From Lunularia cruciata (taxonomy: Eukaryota > Streptophyta > Marchantiopsida > Lunulariales > Lunulariaceae), in assembly GCA_948567375.1 (NCBI GenBank), contig OX419760.1, positions 15,004,001-15,068,000 on the forward strand: DNA of 64,000 nt, in the 5' to 3' direction. Below, piece by piece: positions 46,755 through 59,109 of the stretch. Numbering within the stretch: position 1 is the first letter of the stretch; each line of letters starts with the position of its first letter. The notes beneath the pieces are model-generated. The model was not told the origin of the DNA and ran no database searches. It worked only from the letters and a program-made list of their open reading frames with translations. The position numbers and the translations under genes are program-made.

Positions 46755-48019
46755 ACCTCTCTCCTTTAAAGATGCAACGTCCTCGTTGTGCAATTGTTGC
46801 TCAAATGCTTGCACCAACACTGGTGCATGTGTCAAATTGGCAGCAAGCTCCCATGTTGCTTCATAGAAGGGGTAACCTTTCCACTGTACTAGATAGTCCA
46901 CCCGCAGAGGGCAAGTACCATGTATGCATTTTTGGAGAATACACTCTACTTTATATTCCTCTGTGCCATCAATTAGTGTCGGACAAGGTCAAATGTCTTG
47001 TGTGGAATGACCTTGGCCTGATTGGGGAGCATATCTGCGTAGTAGGGAAACATGGAACACCAGATGGATCTTCATGTGTAGTGGTAGCTCAAGGTGATAG
47101 GCCACTGCCCTGATGCAACAAAGAATTGAGAAAGGTCCAATAAAACGAGGTCTGAGCTTATGAGGTCCAACTAATGTGAGGTTGGTTGTCGATAGCCACA
47201 CTTGATCCCCAACATTGAACTCCATATGCCTACATTGTGCATCAACATATTACTTTTGTTGATTTTGTGCAATCTGTAATCTGTGCTTGGCGCTCTCCAC
47301 ACCATGTTGGATTCTAGAAACAAATGTGTTGATTGCATCGACCTTGGTAGCCACTAGACGGATCTTCATCAAGCTAGAAGGTGTGAAGGGATGCTCACCA
47401 TACATGAGGAAGAACGGAGTGACCTGGGTGGATGCATTCACTGAATTGTTGTAAGAAAATTCCACCAATGAGAGTAGTGTGTCCCACCTCTCTTGCTCTT
47501 CTAAGGTGAAGCCGCATAACATGTCTTCAATCATCTGATTAGCCCGCTCTGTTTGGCCATCTGTTTGTGGGTGGTAAGATATGGGCATGGCCAACTTGGT
47601 TTGAAGAAACCAAAGAGTGTTTGCCAAAATAAGCTGGTGAATTGAGTGCCTCTATCGGTGATAAGTACTCTAGACAAGCCATGGTGAGAGAAGACTGCAT
47701 CTAAGTATAATTGAGCTAGTTGTAGAGCGATCACATCCTTGGTGGTAGGGCATACATGAATCATTTTGCTGAGCCGGTCCACAAAGACCATGATAGAGTC
47801 AAACCTTGAGGTGGTCTTGGGTAATTCACAAACAAGATCCATACTCACTTGTTCATAATGTTGGGTAGGCATGGGGAGATGTTGAAGGAGCCTTGTAGGA
47901 GATTGATTAGAAGCTTTGTTTTGTTGACAAAGAAGGTAGCTACGCACATAGTCTATCACATCGTTGCTCATCTTGGGCCAATAGTAATGGCGTTGGACTG
48001 CATCCAAGGTCTTGTCCAC
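46755..48019 (-). pseudogene. F integrase with chromodomain
   Basis: Zinc domain (VDKTLDAVQRHYYWPKMSND, CLLCQ-like as YLLCQQNK, so one Cys is Tyr). DDE core: MDLVCELPK, LITDRGTQFTSLFWQ (Asp intact), DGQTERANQ. One frameshift near 47610. GPF/Y module RFIGPFSIL (47110-47135). Chromodomain with VDYLVQWKGYPFYEATWE (46840-46900), open to its stop. Confidence 0.88.
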
Positions 48020-48199
48020 TTTGACATGACCTACAATGGCCGAATCATGATATTCTGCTAGAATGGTGGTGCATAATTCTGGGACATTTGGGATCCATAA
48101 TCTGTCATCACAAAAGGTGAGTCCTTGGGTGCTGGTGACGCTTCTACAATCTATGGATCAGTTTTTGTAGCAGCTAGAATCTTTGGCCAAAATTCAGGG

Positions 48200-48600
48200 T
48201 TAATCTTAACCTTTGCCACCAAGTTGTTTGCCATTGGCATACGAGTGAATGCATCTGCAAGTTGCTTCTTACCTTCCACGTAGGTGATTGATATGTTGAA
48301 GTGTTGTCTCCACTTTGCCTACCAAATTTGGCAATGAGATAGATCCTTCTGCATCTTGAGGTAGACTAGAGGATTGTGGTATGTCTCTACTACAAATGCC
48401 TTCTTGCCCAAATAGTGCTTCCAATGCTTGGTTGCCAGAACAATGGCCAGCTCTTCTCATTTTGTGGTGTGGTAGTTGCACTCTACTAGTAACAACTTTT
48501 GAGAGAAATATGCAATTGGATGCCATCCGTCATGCCACTCTTGTTGTAGGACTGCTCCTATTGCTACGCCTAATGCATTTATAGCCAACTTGATTGGTCA
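48200..48600 (-). pseudogene. F RNase H
   Basis: Broken ORFs align with B RNase H ([16 protein letters not shown] region at about 48540-48600 and the ATKHWKHYL region near 48410). Several substitutions and frame breaks. Confidence 0.75.
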
Positions 48601-49593
48601 TTTTGGGTCATACCACTTCAAGATTGGTGTATGTAGCAAGGCAAATTTCAATTCTTGAAAGGTCAACTCTTGTGCATTTCTCCATGTACACTTCTTCCCC
48701 TTGCCAAGTAGTTCCATTAAAGGCTGTGCAACCTTAGAGAAGTCCTTGAAAAATCTACAATAGAATCCCGTCAACCCCAAGAAGCTCTTGAGTTGAGTCT
48801 GATCTTCTGAGACATGCCATTTTTGAATGACCTCTATTTTATGTGTCAATACTTGAATGCCCTTTGCACTTACTCTATGCCCCAAGTAGTCTACTTTAGA
48901 CTTGCCAAACTTGCACTTTGAGATTTTGGCATACAATCAATTTTGTCTTAGAATCTAGAGGACCTCTCGTAAATGTTGTTTGTGTTCTGTCATTGTGCTA
49001 CTATATATCAAGATATTGTCCAAGAAGACAATAATAGACTTATCCAAGTATGGACAAAACATGTCATTCATTAGACTCATGAAAGTGGCAGGTGCATTAG
49101 TGAGGCCAAAAGGCATCACAAGATACTCAAAGTGGCCATACTTGGTTCGAAAGGTAGTTTTGTACACATCCTCTTCTCCAATTTGGATTTGATTGTAACC
49201 GCTCTACAAGTCCAATTTGGTGAAGTATCTCGCTCCATGGATTTGATCAAATAGGTCATCCATGCAAGGTAAGGGGTTTTTGTTCTTCACTATTTGTTGA
49301 TTGAGACCTCGATAGTCAATGCACATGCGCATTGTACCATCCTTCTTCTTCATAAACAAGATAGGAGCCCCATATGGTGATATATTAGGTTGGATGAACC
49401 CCTTCTGCAACATCTCCTCAATTTGAGTCTTACACTCCTCGAACTCATGAGGTGATAGGCAATATGGGGCCTTACAAGGAGGTGTCTTTCCCGAAAGTGT
49501 CTCAATTTTATGACCTACTCTCCTTTTTGGTAGTAATCTTGAGGGTAGATCATGGAGAAAGACATCTTGAAATTCATCCACCACAGTCTTCAA
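48598..49593 (-). pseudogene. F reverse transcriptase
   Basis: Segments 49204-49593, 48955-49167 and 48598-48936 together cover RT. Catalytic motif reads FLDNILIYS: the second Asp of the pair is Asn, so polymerase activity is lost. Upstream motifs [20 protein letters not shown] and YFTKLDL are readable. Confidence 0.88.
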
Positions 49594-49688
49594 TTTCTCA
49601 AAAACTTGTCCATCGAGTTGTGCATTCTAGACTTCTCTTATTAGACCCATGAAACATCTATCAATCTTATAGACAATTGAGGCAGATC

Positions 49689-50165
49689 CTACCTAGGTGA
49701 TTTTTCTTTAACCCCAATGTTTGACCATTGGTGGGTTCTCATTACTTTCTTCCTCCACTCTACCATAGGGTTGTAATGCTCTATCCATGGCATGCCTAAG
49801 ATTACATCATAACAAGCTAATTGTATCACTTGCCACTCAATTGCTTCTTGATATTCTCCTACAGAGAGTGTTACCCGTCTAGGTAATGATTTAATCCTCT
49901 CTATTTGCCCATTAGGCAACTCTACTTCTTCACTCCTATCTCTCCATAGATCCATTCCCAATTTTATCGCAACAAAGTGAGATAAGAAATTCTTTGTTGC
50001 TCTCAGATTGATTAATATTCTCACTTGATTGCCTTCTAGGACTCCATTCACGACAATCAATTGTGAGGTTGCCTCTCGGGATCTTTGTGCATTAGTCTTC
50101 TTCCTTCCCTCACTTCTCTTCTTCCTTATTGAGCCAAGAAGGCTGCGAGGTACATTTATTGGCAA
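49689..50165 (-). pseudogene. F protease
   Basis: 158 codons starting MPINVPRSLLGSIRKKRSEG, in the -1 frame relative to gag. The active-site segment reads ILINLRATKNFLS, so D-[ST]-G is lost. Flanking GMPWIEHYNPMVEWRKKV is conserved with B. Confidence 0.85.
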
Positions 50166-51246
50166 TCTTTGTTTTTCAAAGTGATTTCTACCTCCTCCTC
50201 TTCAATGCGCCTCTCCATGTTGTTCAAAGATTGCTTGTACAAAGGCCAAGGGCCTCTAGGGAAACAAGTGCAATAGTTGGTAAATATGTGCCCAATAAGG
50301 CCACAATTGTAACAACGGCATTTTTCTCCTTGAGTTCCTTCTCCTTGTAGGACTCTATCTCTTTGTTCTTCTACCCGTCCACGCTCCTCTTGAAGCGGTT
50401 GTGCTCCTCGATCTCAAAATCAAAGGTTGCCTAATTCCATCAGTACTGATCCACCCATGTGTGGCATTTTTGCTTGATAATGTTGAGGTGGAACTACTCC
50501 TTCACCTCCACTCAATGCTCTTGCTATTCTCTACACACAAGCAATGGCTTCAAATACTGTGCAAGGATTTTGCACCATGACTTCTTGGCAAATCCGCTCC
50601 TTTAACCCCATTTGAAATTGTCGAGAGCCACTGCTGGACTCATGTCGGTTATTGCAACTTGTATATCTAAAAATACCTCCACATACTCTTGTACGCTATT
50701 CTTTTGTCTCAATCCCCATAGTCGGGTTTGAGCCATCTGCATAGAATCCACCAATTGGAAATTCTTCAGCAATCCTTCTTGCATTGCTGTCCATAAGACC
50801 TCCCTTCTCTCTGCCAACATGGATTGTTCCCAAGCATCATACCATGTGAGGGCTTTATCGGTCAAGTACCCAGATGCAAATACGCCTGCAGCATGCTTTG
50901 TGATCTCTATTAAGAACAACCGGAAATATCAATTCATTCTTGAGATCCAATTTTCCACTACTCCTATCATACACTGCACCTTCTAAGGCTTGATGTTGCA
51001 GGTCTTCTTCATCTGGAGTAGCAATGTGGCTTCATTGTTGATAGGGTTCGTAGGCACAAGTGCCTCTCCAAGTACTTCAATTGCAGGTATTGGGTTTGAG
51101 ACGGCTCTTCTTCTTGCATGGCTTGATTTTTCCTAAGGATTTGCACTTGACTTTGTAATGTCTCCATGGTCATCTTAATCTCTTAAAATTCATTCAACAT
51201 CCCTTGCATTCCTTGCACCAGCTCTTGCAATAGCGGATCCATGGTT
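50166..51246 (-). pseudogene. F gag
   Basis: Starts MDPLLQELVQGM near 51242. Capsid core TDKALTWYDAWEQSMLAERR (50602-50919). Zinc knuckle CYNCGLIGHIFTNY has its last Cys changed to Tyr. The gag/pol junction sequence is as in B. Confidence 0.8.
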
Positions 51247-51263
51247 TATGCAACACTCAATTG

Positions 51264-51705
51264 CTAATGTCTACTCCAATACAGAGTCAATATGATCACT
51301 CTGGAAGGCGCACAAACTATTAGAACTACCATTGTGACCTCAGGAGCTATCACTAGTTGATAATACTCCTCGCCAAAATTCCTAACCACAAAATCTTTAA
51401 ACATCACTTTTGGTCTCACTACATAATGGATTTCTACTTGAGTGTTGAAAGGGAGAGGATTTGGGACATTCACATCCATATTATCATAATAGAATGTAGT
51501 TTTTCAAATCCCACTCTCTGTCATATATCACCATAGGTAGAATCACCGGGTTTGGTGAGTTCATCACCCTATCCATGAATTCTGCGCCAAAGTGATAAAT
51601 TAGCAATACCTTCATTTGCTCATGCTAGATGTACACAATCTTGATGTGGAATAGATTCGGGAATGGAAAGCTAGGTGCAGGAAACTATCCTCTTGGTGCA
51701 TCAAT
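51264..51705 (-). pseudogene. F copies of ORFb and ORFa
   Basis: ORFb is open (51264-51479, 71 residues, starting MDVNVPNPLPFNTQVEIHYV, with Trp where B has a stop). ORFa (about 51485-51705) has two stops but aligns along its whole length with B ORFa. Confidence 0.65.
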
Positions 51706-51845
51706 CCCGTCCGTTCTCTAAAGTCCTTCCTAAGTCTAGCAATTACTCTATGTTTTCCACCTCAAATTACTCAGTTCTTGTAGTTTGTGCTCTTCCAAGA
51801 GGGGTGATCCACTCTCTTGGACTAAGACACTCGCTTTGATACCAT

Positions 51846-52582
51846 TGTAATACTCCGAGGACAAGAGAAGAGAGAAAACACAAATTACACATTCAACATT
51901 TGGTGCCCCAAAGGAACACCTTCTCTTTATTATATAGACAAAGAGGATCTCCTCCAAGGAAGCTCCACCATAGGATTAGGCACGTAGCTAGGTAACATGT
52001 CAGCAAGCTCCACCCTTGGATTACTTACGTGGATGGGTGACATGTTGGTCTAGGTCCTATCTAGTTGGTCAAACAAGCTTTGACTAGAGGGAATCTTTTA
52101 GGGAATCTTTGTGTAGGAGTCTCCAAATCATGTGAGTAGGTACCGTTGGAAAGCTCTCAATGAGAGCTTTCCAAAGGGGAGGGAAGGCCAGCCTCTCCTC
52201 TGATGGGGGGAGAATTTGCACATTTTTTAGGCCTAATTCATCCGTTTAGGCCTCCAAAATTGCCTTCAAAGATTTTAGGCATATTTTGGTTCCTACTCTA
52301 TTAGTAGAATTCCCCTTTTGGTGATACCTCTTTCTGATCTGTTTAGTTCATCATGTGTAACATCCTTCTCGATGTTACCAAACCAATTCTCACCTTTAAA
52401 TCATACGTCTAGCTATTGGTTCTAAGGTTCTCAAGTCTATTTTGGTTTCTACTCTATTTGTAGAAGTACTCTTTTGGTGATACTTCTATCTGATCTATTT
52501 TGACCAGCATGTATAACATCATTCTAGATGTTACCAAACCAAATTTCACATCTAGATCATATGGATAGCTCATGGTATTACT
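51846..52582 (-). repeat. F 5' LTR
   Basis: 737 bp. Last base of the terminal CA is changed to T (ends attact). The adjoining PBS (minus strand TGGTATCAAAGC, 51833-51844) has one G-to-A change. Confidence 0.88.
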
Positions 52583-53907
52583 CAAGCCCATAGTAACTAA
52601 GGCCATGGGCAATAAGAAGAAGAAGACCACAAGCTTGGAGAAGGGAGTCATCGTCTTGCCAATCCCAATCAAGGAAAAGAAGCTAAAGATCATATATACA
52701 AAATTGACCAACAATGGAGAGCAAGCAGAGTTGGCTCCTTTAAGAATGAAAGGCTCAATATCAAAAGGGAAAGGGGTTATCAAAGAAGAAGCAACCAAAG
52801 ATACTAATTTCATCACCATCAGTGATGACTTCCCAAGATCCCATGATAACCTATTGTTCATATTAGAACTATGCAACACTTTTGTCAAATCTTCTCAAAA
52901 AGAAGGAGATAAGGAGATAAGTCTAATGTGATGGCACAAGACCATCCACACTTGTTGAAACAAGAACCTACCTTGCCCAAAACATCATCAAGGAAAAGGT
53001 TATTTCTTGTATTGGAAAATGCCCCACTGCTCAAGATTCTAGGGCAGATGGCACCCCATGTGTCAACAAAAGCCAATGTATTGGCCATGAGATTGTAGGA
53101 AGCCGATCTTGTAGATCATCACAAATTGAGGATATTTGCTTTATTTGCTTTTGACACCCGGATGGATAACCTAATGTCTAAGAAGGAATTCCTATAGTGG
53201 GTAGATAACCCAAGCAAGCAATGAAATCAAGGTCTAACCTTTGTGTTGATAGAGATTAGAACAAGACATTAGTCAGCACCCAAATCATTGAGCCATGGGA
53301 GGAGCTAGAAGGGCTCACCAAAGAACACAACCACAAGATATAGGAAGTAGAGATTGCTTGGAATGAGAAGGCAATGACTATATAATCACAGTTTGATCTC
53401 CTATAGAATGACTAAGAAGAGGCTCACCAACAACTCCAAACTGCCCGGACAGATAAGACTACTGTTAATTGGCAATTAGTAGACAGCTAAAAGAAAGGAA
53501 GAGAACTAGAAGGAAAACTCCACAAACTCTAGGCTCATATATCCCATGATAAGGAGGAATCCAAAACCAAGATACAAGAACTAGATGTAGCCACTAACAC
53601 TTCCCATAAGGAGACAAAAGAGTTGAAGGGAGTCCGGTTTGCATTAGAAGCAGAGGTCATAACCTTAAAGAAGGAGAAGAGCCTTGCACATGAGGTCCAA
53701 AATGCTCAAAAAGGAAAGTTGGCTTCTCTTTGCTTGATAGTAAATGGTATGGATGTAGAGAAGGCCCGGTACCAAAAGGATCTCCTTCACTACAAGGAGA
53801 AGAGGAAGGAGGAGCAAGCTGAGGTCAAGGTACAGTCAAAATCTCAAAATGACCTCACTATACAAAATTGGAAGTTGGAGCAAAGAGTCAACCAACTACT
53901 CCAATGA
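52583..53907 (+). pseudogene. K: unknown ORF downstream of integrase, second part
   Basis: Continues from 46066 across F. 52572-52931 is Lys/Glu-rich with EKKLKIIYTKLTNNGEQAEL. 53623-53907 is a clear coiled coil (LEAEVITLKKEKSLAHEVQ, QNDLTIQNWKLEQRVNQLL). Stops between the two pieces. Confidence 0.5.
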
Positions 53908-54931
53908 AAAGAGCTCAAAGGAAGATGGCCCAAATTGATCAATAAGAGAAGGATCCAAGAAGGATGAGCTTGAAAATGATGAGGCATGTCTCTCAAGGGA
54001 GGCACCTAAGGGCAATCTTGTTGGCAATCATTCCTCCACATTGACTTCTTCTAGACCTATATCCCCATAGATAGTGCAGGAAATCAACATAAGTTTGGTG
54101 AGAATACTGCCAATGGAGCAAGTCCAAAGTCACCCAAAGATAGGGTACTTGAGGAAAGGAAGTCTAAGACCAAAGAGATGGTCATCATTATGGGTGTGGT
54201 CTAGCCCCATTCTTGGAGCACCATGAAGATTGACATGCCAACTTGGAGAGAGTGATCAACAAATCTAGAAAAATGGAAAGTTCAATAAAAGCAACTAGCA
54301 TAGTGGACCTCCTAAATATGATTGGATAGTAAAGGCCTCTAGGGACAAATGGAAAAGATACTATGTTGGCCATCATCAAAGAAGAAATGGACCAACTTAG
54401 CCTATATGTAAATAGGGAATATACTACTGAAGAATAGTGCAACATCATGGATCAAGTGAGGTATTTGGATCTTCTACAAGCAGCCCACTATGAAAAAGTT
54501 GGAGGCTTGCCAAGCAAGACCAATTAACATCAAAGTCATTGGACTTTTTATGCCAATTAGCGGAGAGTATAGCGGTGATCATTGATGAATTTTTGTTCTT
54601 TGTGAGTGTTTCTTGAGCCTTGGAGTTCCTAGGGCCCATAAGACCAATCAGTGTGGCACAAAAGATGCCAGCAATCCCAAGTTTTGAACATTGTGCTTGT
54701 GATGCAATAGCAATACAAGCAACCAAACATGACAACCTTACACCCCTATAGGGTATAAAACAAGTTTTCAAGAATCACGAGAGTTCCAATAATGGTTTAA
54801 ATTGGTGATTCTACAATACCATCGATTGAGCTATTCCCGCATTTTTGTCACCACCTGATCTTAATTCATGACATTTTGAACTTTGGGCATCATCAATGTC
54901 TACCAAGTAGAGGAAGCCGCCCAAACCTTAT
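53908..54931. other. K tail, nothing recognised
   Basis: About 1 kb of AT-rich DNA with short ORFs only. No LTR end, promoter or repeat pair was identified. Confidence 0.4.
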
Positions 54932-55538
54932 TGTAATACCAATAGCTAGACATATGATCTAGAGGTGAAATTTGGTTTGGTAACATTTAGAAGGATCTTA
55001 TACATGATGGAATAAATAGATCAGATAGAGGTATCACCAAAAAGAGTACTTCTACTAATAGAGCAGTGACCAAACTGTGCTTGAAACCTTTAGAGGCAAT
55101 TTTGAGGGCCTAAATAGATGAATTAGGCCTCAAAACTATATATATTCTTCCTCAAGAGAGAAAATTTCCATCCACTCCCCACCCCCCCTATTTGTCTCAT
55201 CAAGAGCTTTTCAATGGTACCTCACCCATGTGATTTTTAGATTCCTATAAGAAGATTCCTTAAAGATTCCCTTTGGTCAACACTAGTTTGACCAACCAGA
55301 TAGGACCGGATCTGACATGTCACGCATGCAAGCATCTAATCTGAGGGTGGAGATAAATGACATGTCACCAATCCATATATCTGATCCAAGGGTTATGCTT
55401 CTGTTAAGTATCTCTACTTTGCTATATAATAAAGCCAAGGTGCTCCTTTGGGGCATCAAAGTTTGAGTGTGAACTTGTGTTTTCTTGTGAACTTGTGTTT
55501 TCTCCTTTGTGTTTCTCTACTATCCTCAGAATATTACA
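54932..55538 (+). repeat. G: solo LTR of the chromovirus family
   Basis: 607 bp, ends TGTAATACCAATAGC...GAATATTACA, with TATA box gctatataataa near 55420-55431. Flanks cttat (54927-54931) and cctat (55539-55543) agree at four of five positions, consistent with an old 5-bp TSD. No PBS or gag follows. Confidence 0.88.
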
Positions 55539-55550
55539 CCTATGCCAAGA

Positions 55551-56930
55551 TGTCACGCCATTTGTAGTGCCACGTCTAGATGCTCGGACACTGGAGTTCC
55601 AGTGATAGTAGTTAGAGTTATTTCAGCAGTATCTCAGAGACTACTTTTTGACGGTCAGATTTGGTGTTTGGGGTATTGACTTCACATTGGGGCCCACCGT
55701 CACTTTGCACCATTCACACCATCGAGTGTGCCGTCAGCGGGACCGTTAGGGTTTCAGTGCTAGCTCGAGTCCAGGGGGTATAGTTTTGAAGTGAGCTCCA
55801 GAGAGCTCACTTCTTTGATGCTGAGCCTTCGAGTCCCTGGCTATGGTGGACAGAGGCCGGCGAGCATCACCTGGATTCTCTATGCTTGAGTGGGTGTGGC
55901 TTGACTGTAATCAGTGCCAGTTGTTGGCAGTTTATAGAGTGACAGATCAAGTACTGATCTAAGTTGAGTTGAGTTGAGAGTGTTAAGCAATCTGATTACA
56001 TCACAGAAGTGAAGTCAGGGGGAAATCGGGTGCAGAAACTGTGAGTGTTGGTGGTATCTCCAAGCTCGATTGGTAGCTTGATTCAAGTTCAGTGTTTCCC
56101 TAGTGTGCAGAAGCTCGTTCAGTTGATGCAGATTTGGCAGTTAGGCAGACGGTGTGCGGAAGCGCTGGCCAAATGTTGAGCAGAGAAGGAGCAATTTTTG
56201 AGCAGTGTTGTGATTTTGAGCTCAAGAAGTGAAGGCAGGACCAATTTGCTGCGAGTTGGGCTCAGAAAGTCAAAGTGAAGGTGGAGTTGGGAAGCTTTTC
56301 TCATGAAATTGTGATTTGGAAAAACTAGTTTTGTCAATTTGGCTCGAGTGGAAAGTTAGCGGGGGATTTGGCAAACAGCTATCTTTAGGGTTTACATCAG
56401 ATTTTACGTCAGATTTACATCAGATTTTAGCCAGAATTGGAGGAGTTTTTGCTGTTTGGCCAGATTTGGAGGAGTTTTGCTAGTTTGGAGGACTTTTGCA
56501 GATTTGGAGAAGTTTTGCCAATTTTGGAGGAGGTTCGAAGTGGCAACAAGAAAGGCCTCATTTGGCTGAATTTCGGCGTTTTGAGGCATAGGGCTGTGGG
56601 CTATGAGAGGCTACAAAGGCCTAGAAGGGCCAAAAGGGCCAACAAGCTAGCTTGCTGGCATGAGGCTAGCTAGTTTAGAGTAGATCTTGGTCATTGGTTG
56701 GCAAAATCTGCCTTTCTTGCTAGATTGTGCGCAACAAGGTTTGACCCCTAGATCTCTTGTTCCTAGACTGGTACCCAAGCCAACTGGTCCACCCTCACTT
56801 GTTGTCATAGTGACTGTGCCACTGTTATCTATACACATGTAGCTTTGGCTAGGAGAGGCAGTTTGATCCCATTCTTGGTGATCCTGGTAGCTTAGGACTT
56901 AGATACAAACTCCTCTTATGTCAAATGCCA
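55551..56930 (+). repeat. Candidate 5' LTR of element C
   Basis: Candidate TG start (TGTCACGCC) and CA end (caaatgcca). Directly after comes a PBS-like TGGTGGCAGAGTCGG. Compositionally it differs from the neighbours (more G). Imperfect tandem repeats lie at 56385-56430 (units like TTACATCAGATT) and 56430-56530 (units like TTTGGAGGAGTTTTGC). No second LTR is in the window, so both boundaries are guesses. Confidence 0.35.
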
Positions 56931-56932
56931 AA

Positions 56933-56947
56933 TGGTGGCAGAGTCGG
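56933..56947 (+). other. Candidate primer-binding site of C
   Basis: TGGTGGCAGAGTCGG begins with the TGG expected from the tRNA CCA end, two bases after a CA. I could not match it to a specific tRNA. Confidence 0.3.
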
Positions 56948-57295
56948 TCCCGTGTTGTGTTATGAGATGGAGGGTTTTTGTTTAGATTTCTTGTGATTGG
57001 ACCCCCTCCATTCTCTGCTTCCTGTTTGTGCACCACGTTTGTGTGAGGTGCCCTGACTTTTGAGCGTTGGTGCTCTAGTGTGCTCTCGGTGGTGAGGATG
57101 GAGTGATGACCAATCAGACTACCTTTGTTTCTCTCCGGTGAGGCAGGAAGTGATGACCTACAGACCGTGAGAGTGCATGTTATGATGGCAGGTTACAAGT
57201 TGCCCTTTCCCTTAGTGTAGTTATCTCGGTAGAGTTACATTAGTGGGTGGTGTTTAGTTGGTGTTGGCACTTGGTAGGGTACTTGCGGTTGCGAC

Positions 57296-59095
57296 TTGCG
57301 GTTGCAGTTGGTGGTTCGGGTTTGCTGTTGTGGTTACTTTGTCACGATAGAGTTCTTTGGAGATTCTAGAGGAGTTAGCCCTACAGTACGCAGTGGGTTT
57401 ACTCGGAGTGGTGCTTGGTATCAGCCTGTATCTCAAGTCCTAGTGAGAGAGGAGATTGACTCTGAGTTGGAGTTTGACACAGGAGCTGATTCAGTTGAGA
57501 GTGCACTTGGTGTGTCCGCACCGTTGTTGTGGGACATGGACAAGATTTATGGGGCCTCCAAAGGCCCTTGGCGTTACTCTAGTATAGTGGGTACCATTGA
57601 GTTGGATGACTTCATCTAGGAGTTCAATAGTTGGTGTGATCTGCAGCAGATGCGGAACCCGACTTTGTTCACACCCTTCATGGCATGGAAGGGGTTGTTT
57701 CAGCACTTGGAGGGTCCACCGATGGATGACTACCATGAGTTCAGGAGAGCTCATTTGGAGGAGATTGAGTTATGGAGACAGTATTGGTCTCCACACTATG
57801 TCTCCATCACTTCAGGCTCGGTGGCCAGGAGTAGATCGGCTGTACCTACGAGTTCTAGCTCAAGTAGTGTTGGTGGAGCTAGTGGAGGTGCACTGGCTGG
57901 AGATAGTGCTACTACGAGTGGAGGTACCGCTGCAACAGGTGGTGTAGTACCAGGGTTTAACCCCATGGTGGAGTTCTTTCTATGTTTGAGGCAGAACTAC
58001 CAAGGAGTGCGGACTGACAAGCTAAGGAGCTTGCAGGAGTTCCAGCGGAAGGCTAGAGAGAGCCTACACGAGGCATACACTTGCATGAGGCGGCTGATCA
58101 GTTTCACTCAAGGAGTTACTGAGGCCTAGGCAGTCCAGTTTTGGTATGGGATACTGGACAAGGAGTTACGACGTAGAGTTCATGATGCTACATTGTTGCA
58201 GGCTACCTCGCCCACTTTGGCAATAGTCTTTGGTTTGGCTGAGCGTATTGAGCTCAATATGGTGGAGGAGAGAGTGGTGACATCTGGATTTGATAGGGAG
58301 ACCTCATCCACAGCTGTGATTTCTTTTAGAGTGTAGCAGAGTGCACCACGCCTAGTTGGTTTTCAAGGACAGGGTGGACAGCCCAGATCCTATGGAGCAA
58401 GTGGAGGGCCTAGTAAAGTTAGACCCTTACCCTCATTTTTGAGTCAGCAGCAGCCAGTGAGTGGTGGTGTTGCTTGTTGGACTTGTGGTGGACCTCACCA
58501 TAGGAGAGAGTGTACTCAGGGCAGCGGACCTGATACCTCTGGTGCATCACAACCAGCAAAGAGGCAGTGTGAGCATTGCCACAGATTTGGTCACACTAGT
58601 GACCGGTGTTTTGACCTACACCCGGAGTTATGGAGTGGTAGGGCTGCTATGGTAGGTAGTAGAGGAGCTCCAGTTCATGGAGGACGAGGTGGTAGACGTG
58701 GTGGTAGAGGATCTACACCTAGTAGGGGTGCAGTACGTGCTCCAAAGCCTAGAGGAGCATCAATGGAGTTGGACCCACAAAGAGGAGAGGTTGGGAGACA
58801 TGTCAGACTTCCCCAGTCTTTCACGCTATCTGAGGCATTGCAGACGACATCCATGGTTCCTAGACGTCCCAGTGCAGGTGTGGTAGGTGGTGATGGAGTA
58901 CATGATGGACTACCTGCAAGTCAGCTACCTGCTACTACAAAGACTGAGTCTAGCATGATGTTGGGGGCGGCTCAGCTGATTATGCGGCGTCCTTTGTTTT
59001 CAGCCAGTGACATGTTTACATTGGGAGTTGACCCATCCGGTTGGCTGCCACGTTGTGTGAGAGTAGGGATGGTGCAGTTCCTACTACTAGAGTAG
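57296..59095 (+). pseudogene. C gag
   Basis: One frame with TAG stops near 57618, 58127 and 58336 (each explicable as CAG to TAG). The front reads ELDDFI, stop, EFNSWCDLQQMRNPTLFTPF and DDYHEFRRAHLEEIELWRQY; then a Ser/Gly/Thr-rich linker and NYQGVRTDKLRSLQEF. Two knuckles follow: CWTCGGPHHRREC (58475-58513) and the canonical CEHCHRFGHTSDRC (58571-58612). An RGG-rich stretch (GGRGGRRGGRGS, about 58678-58713) gives a further RNA-binding feature. The true N-terminus is uncertain. Confidence 0.8.
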
Positions 59096-59109
59096 AGGTA
59101 GTTGGTAGT

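Larger units (their letters stand above)
46067..52582 (-). mobile_element. Element F: chromovirus, same family as B, more decayed
   Basis: Target duplication caagc (46062-46066 and 52583-52587), LTRs of 687 and 737 bp, the same domain order as B. Protease and RT active sites are destroyed and frameshifts are numerous, but the second integrase Asp and the chromodomain are intact. Confidence 0.94.
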
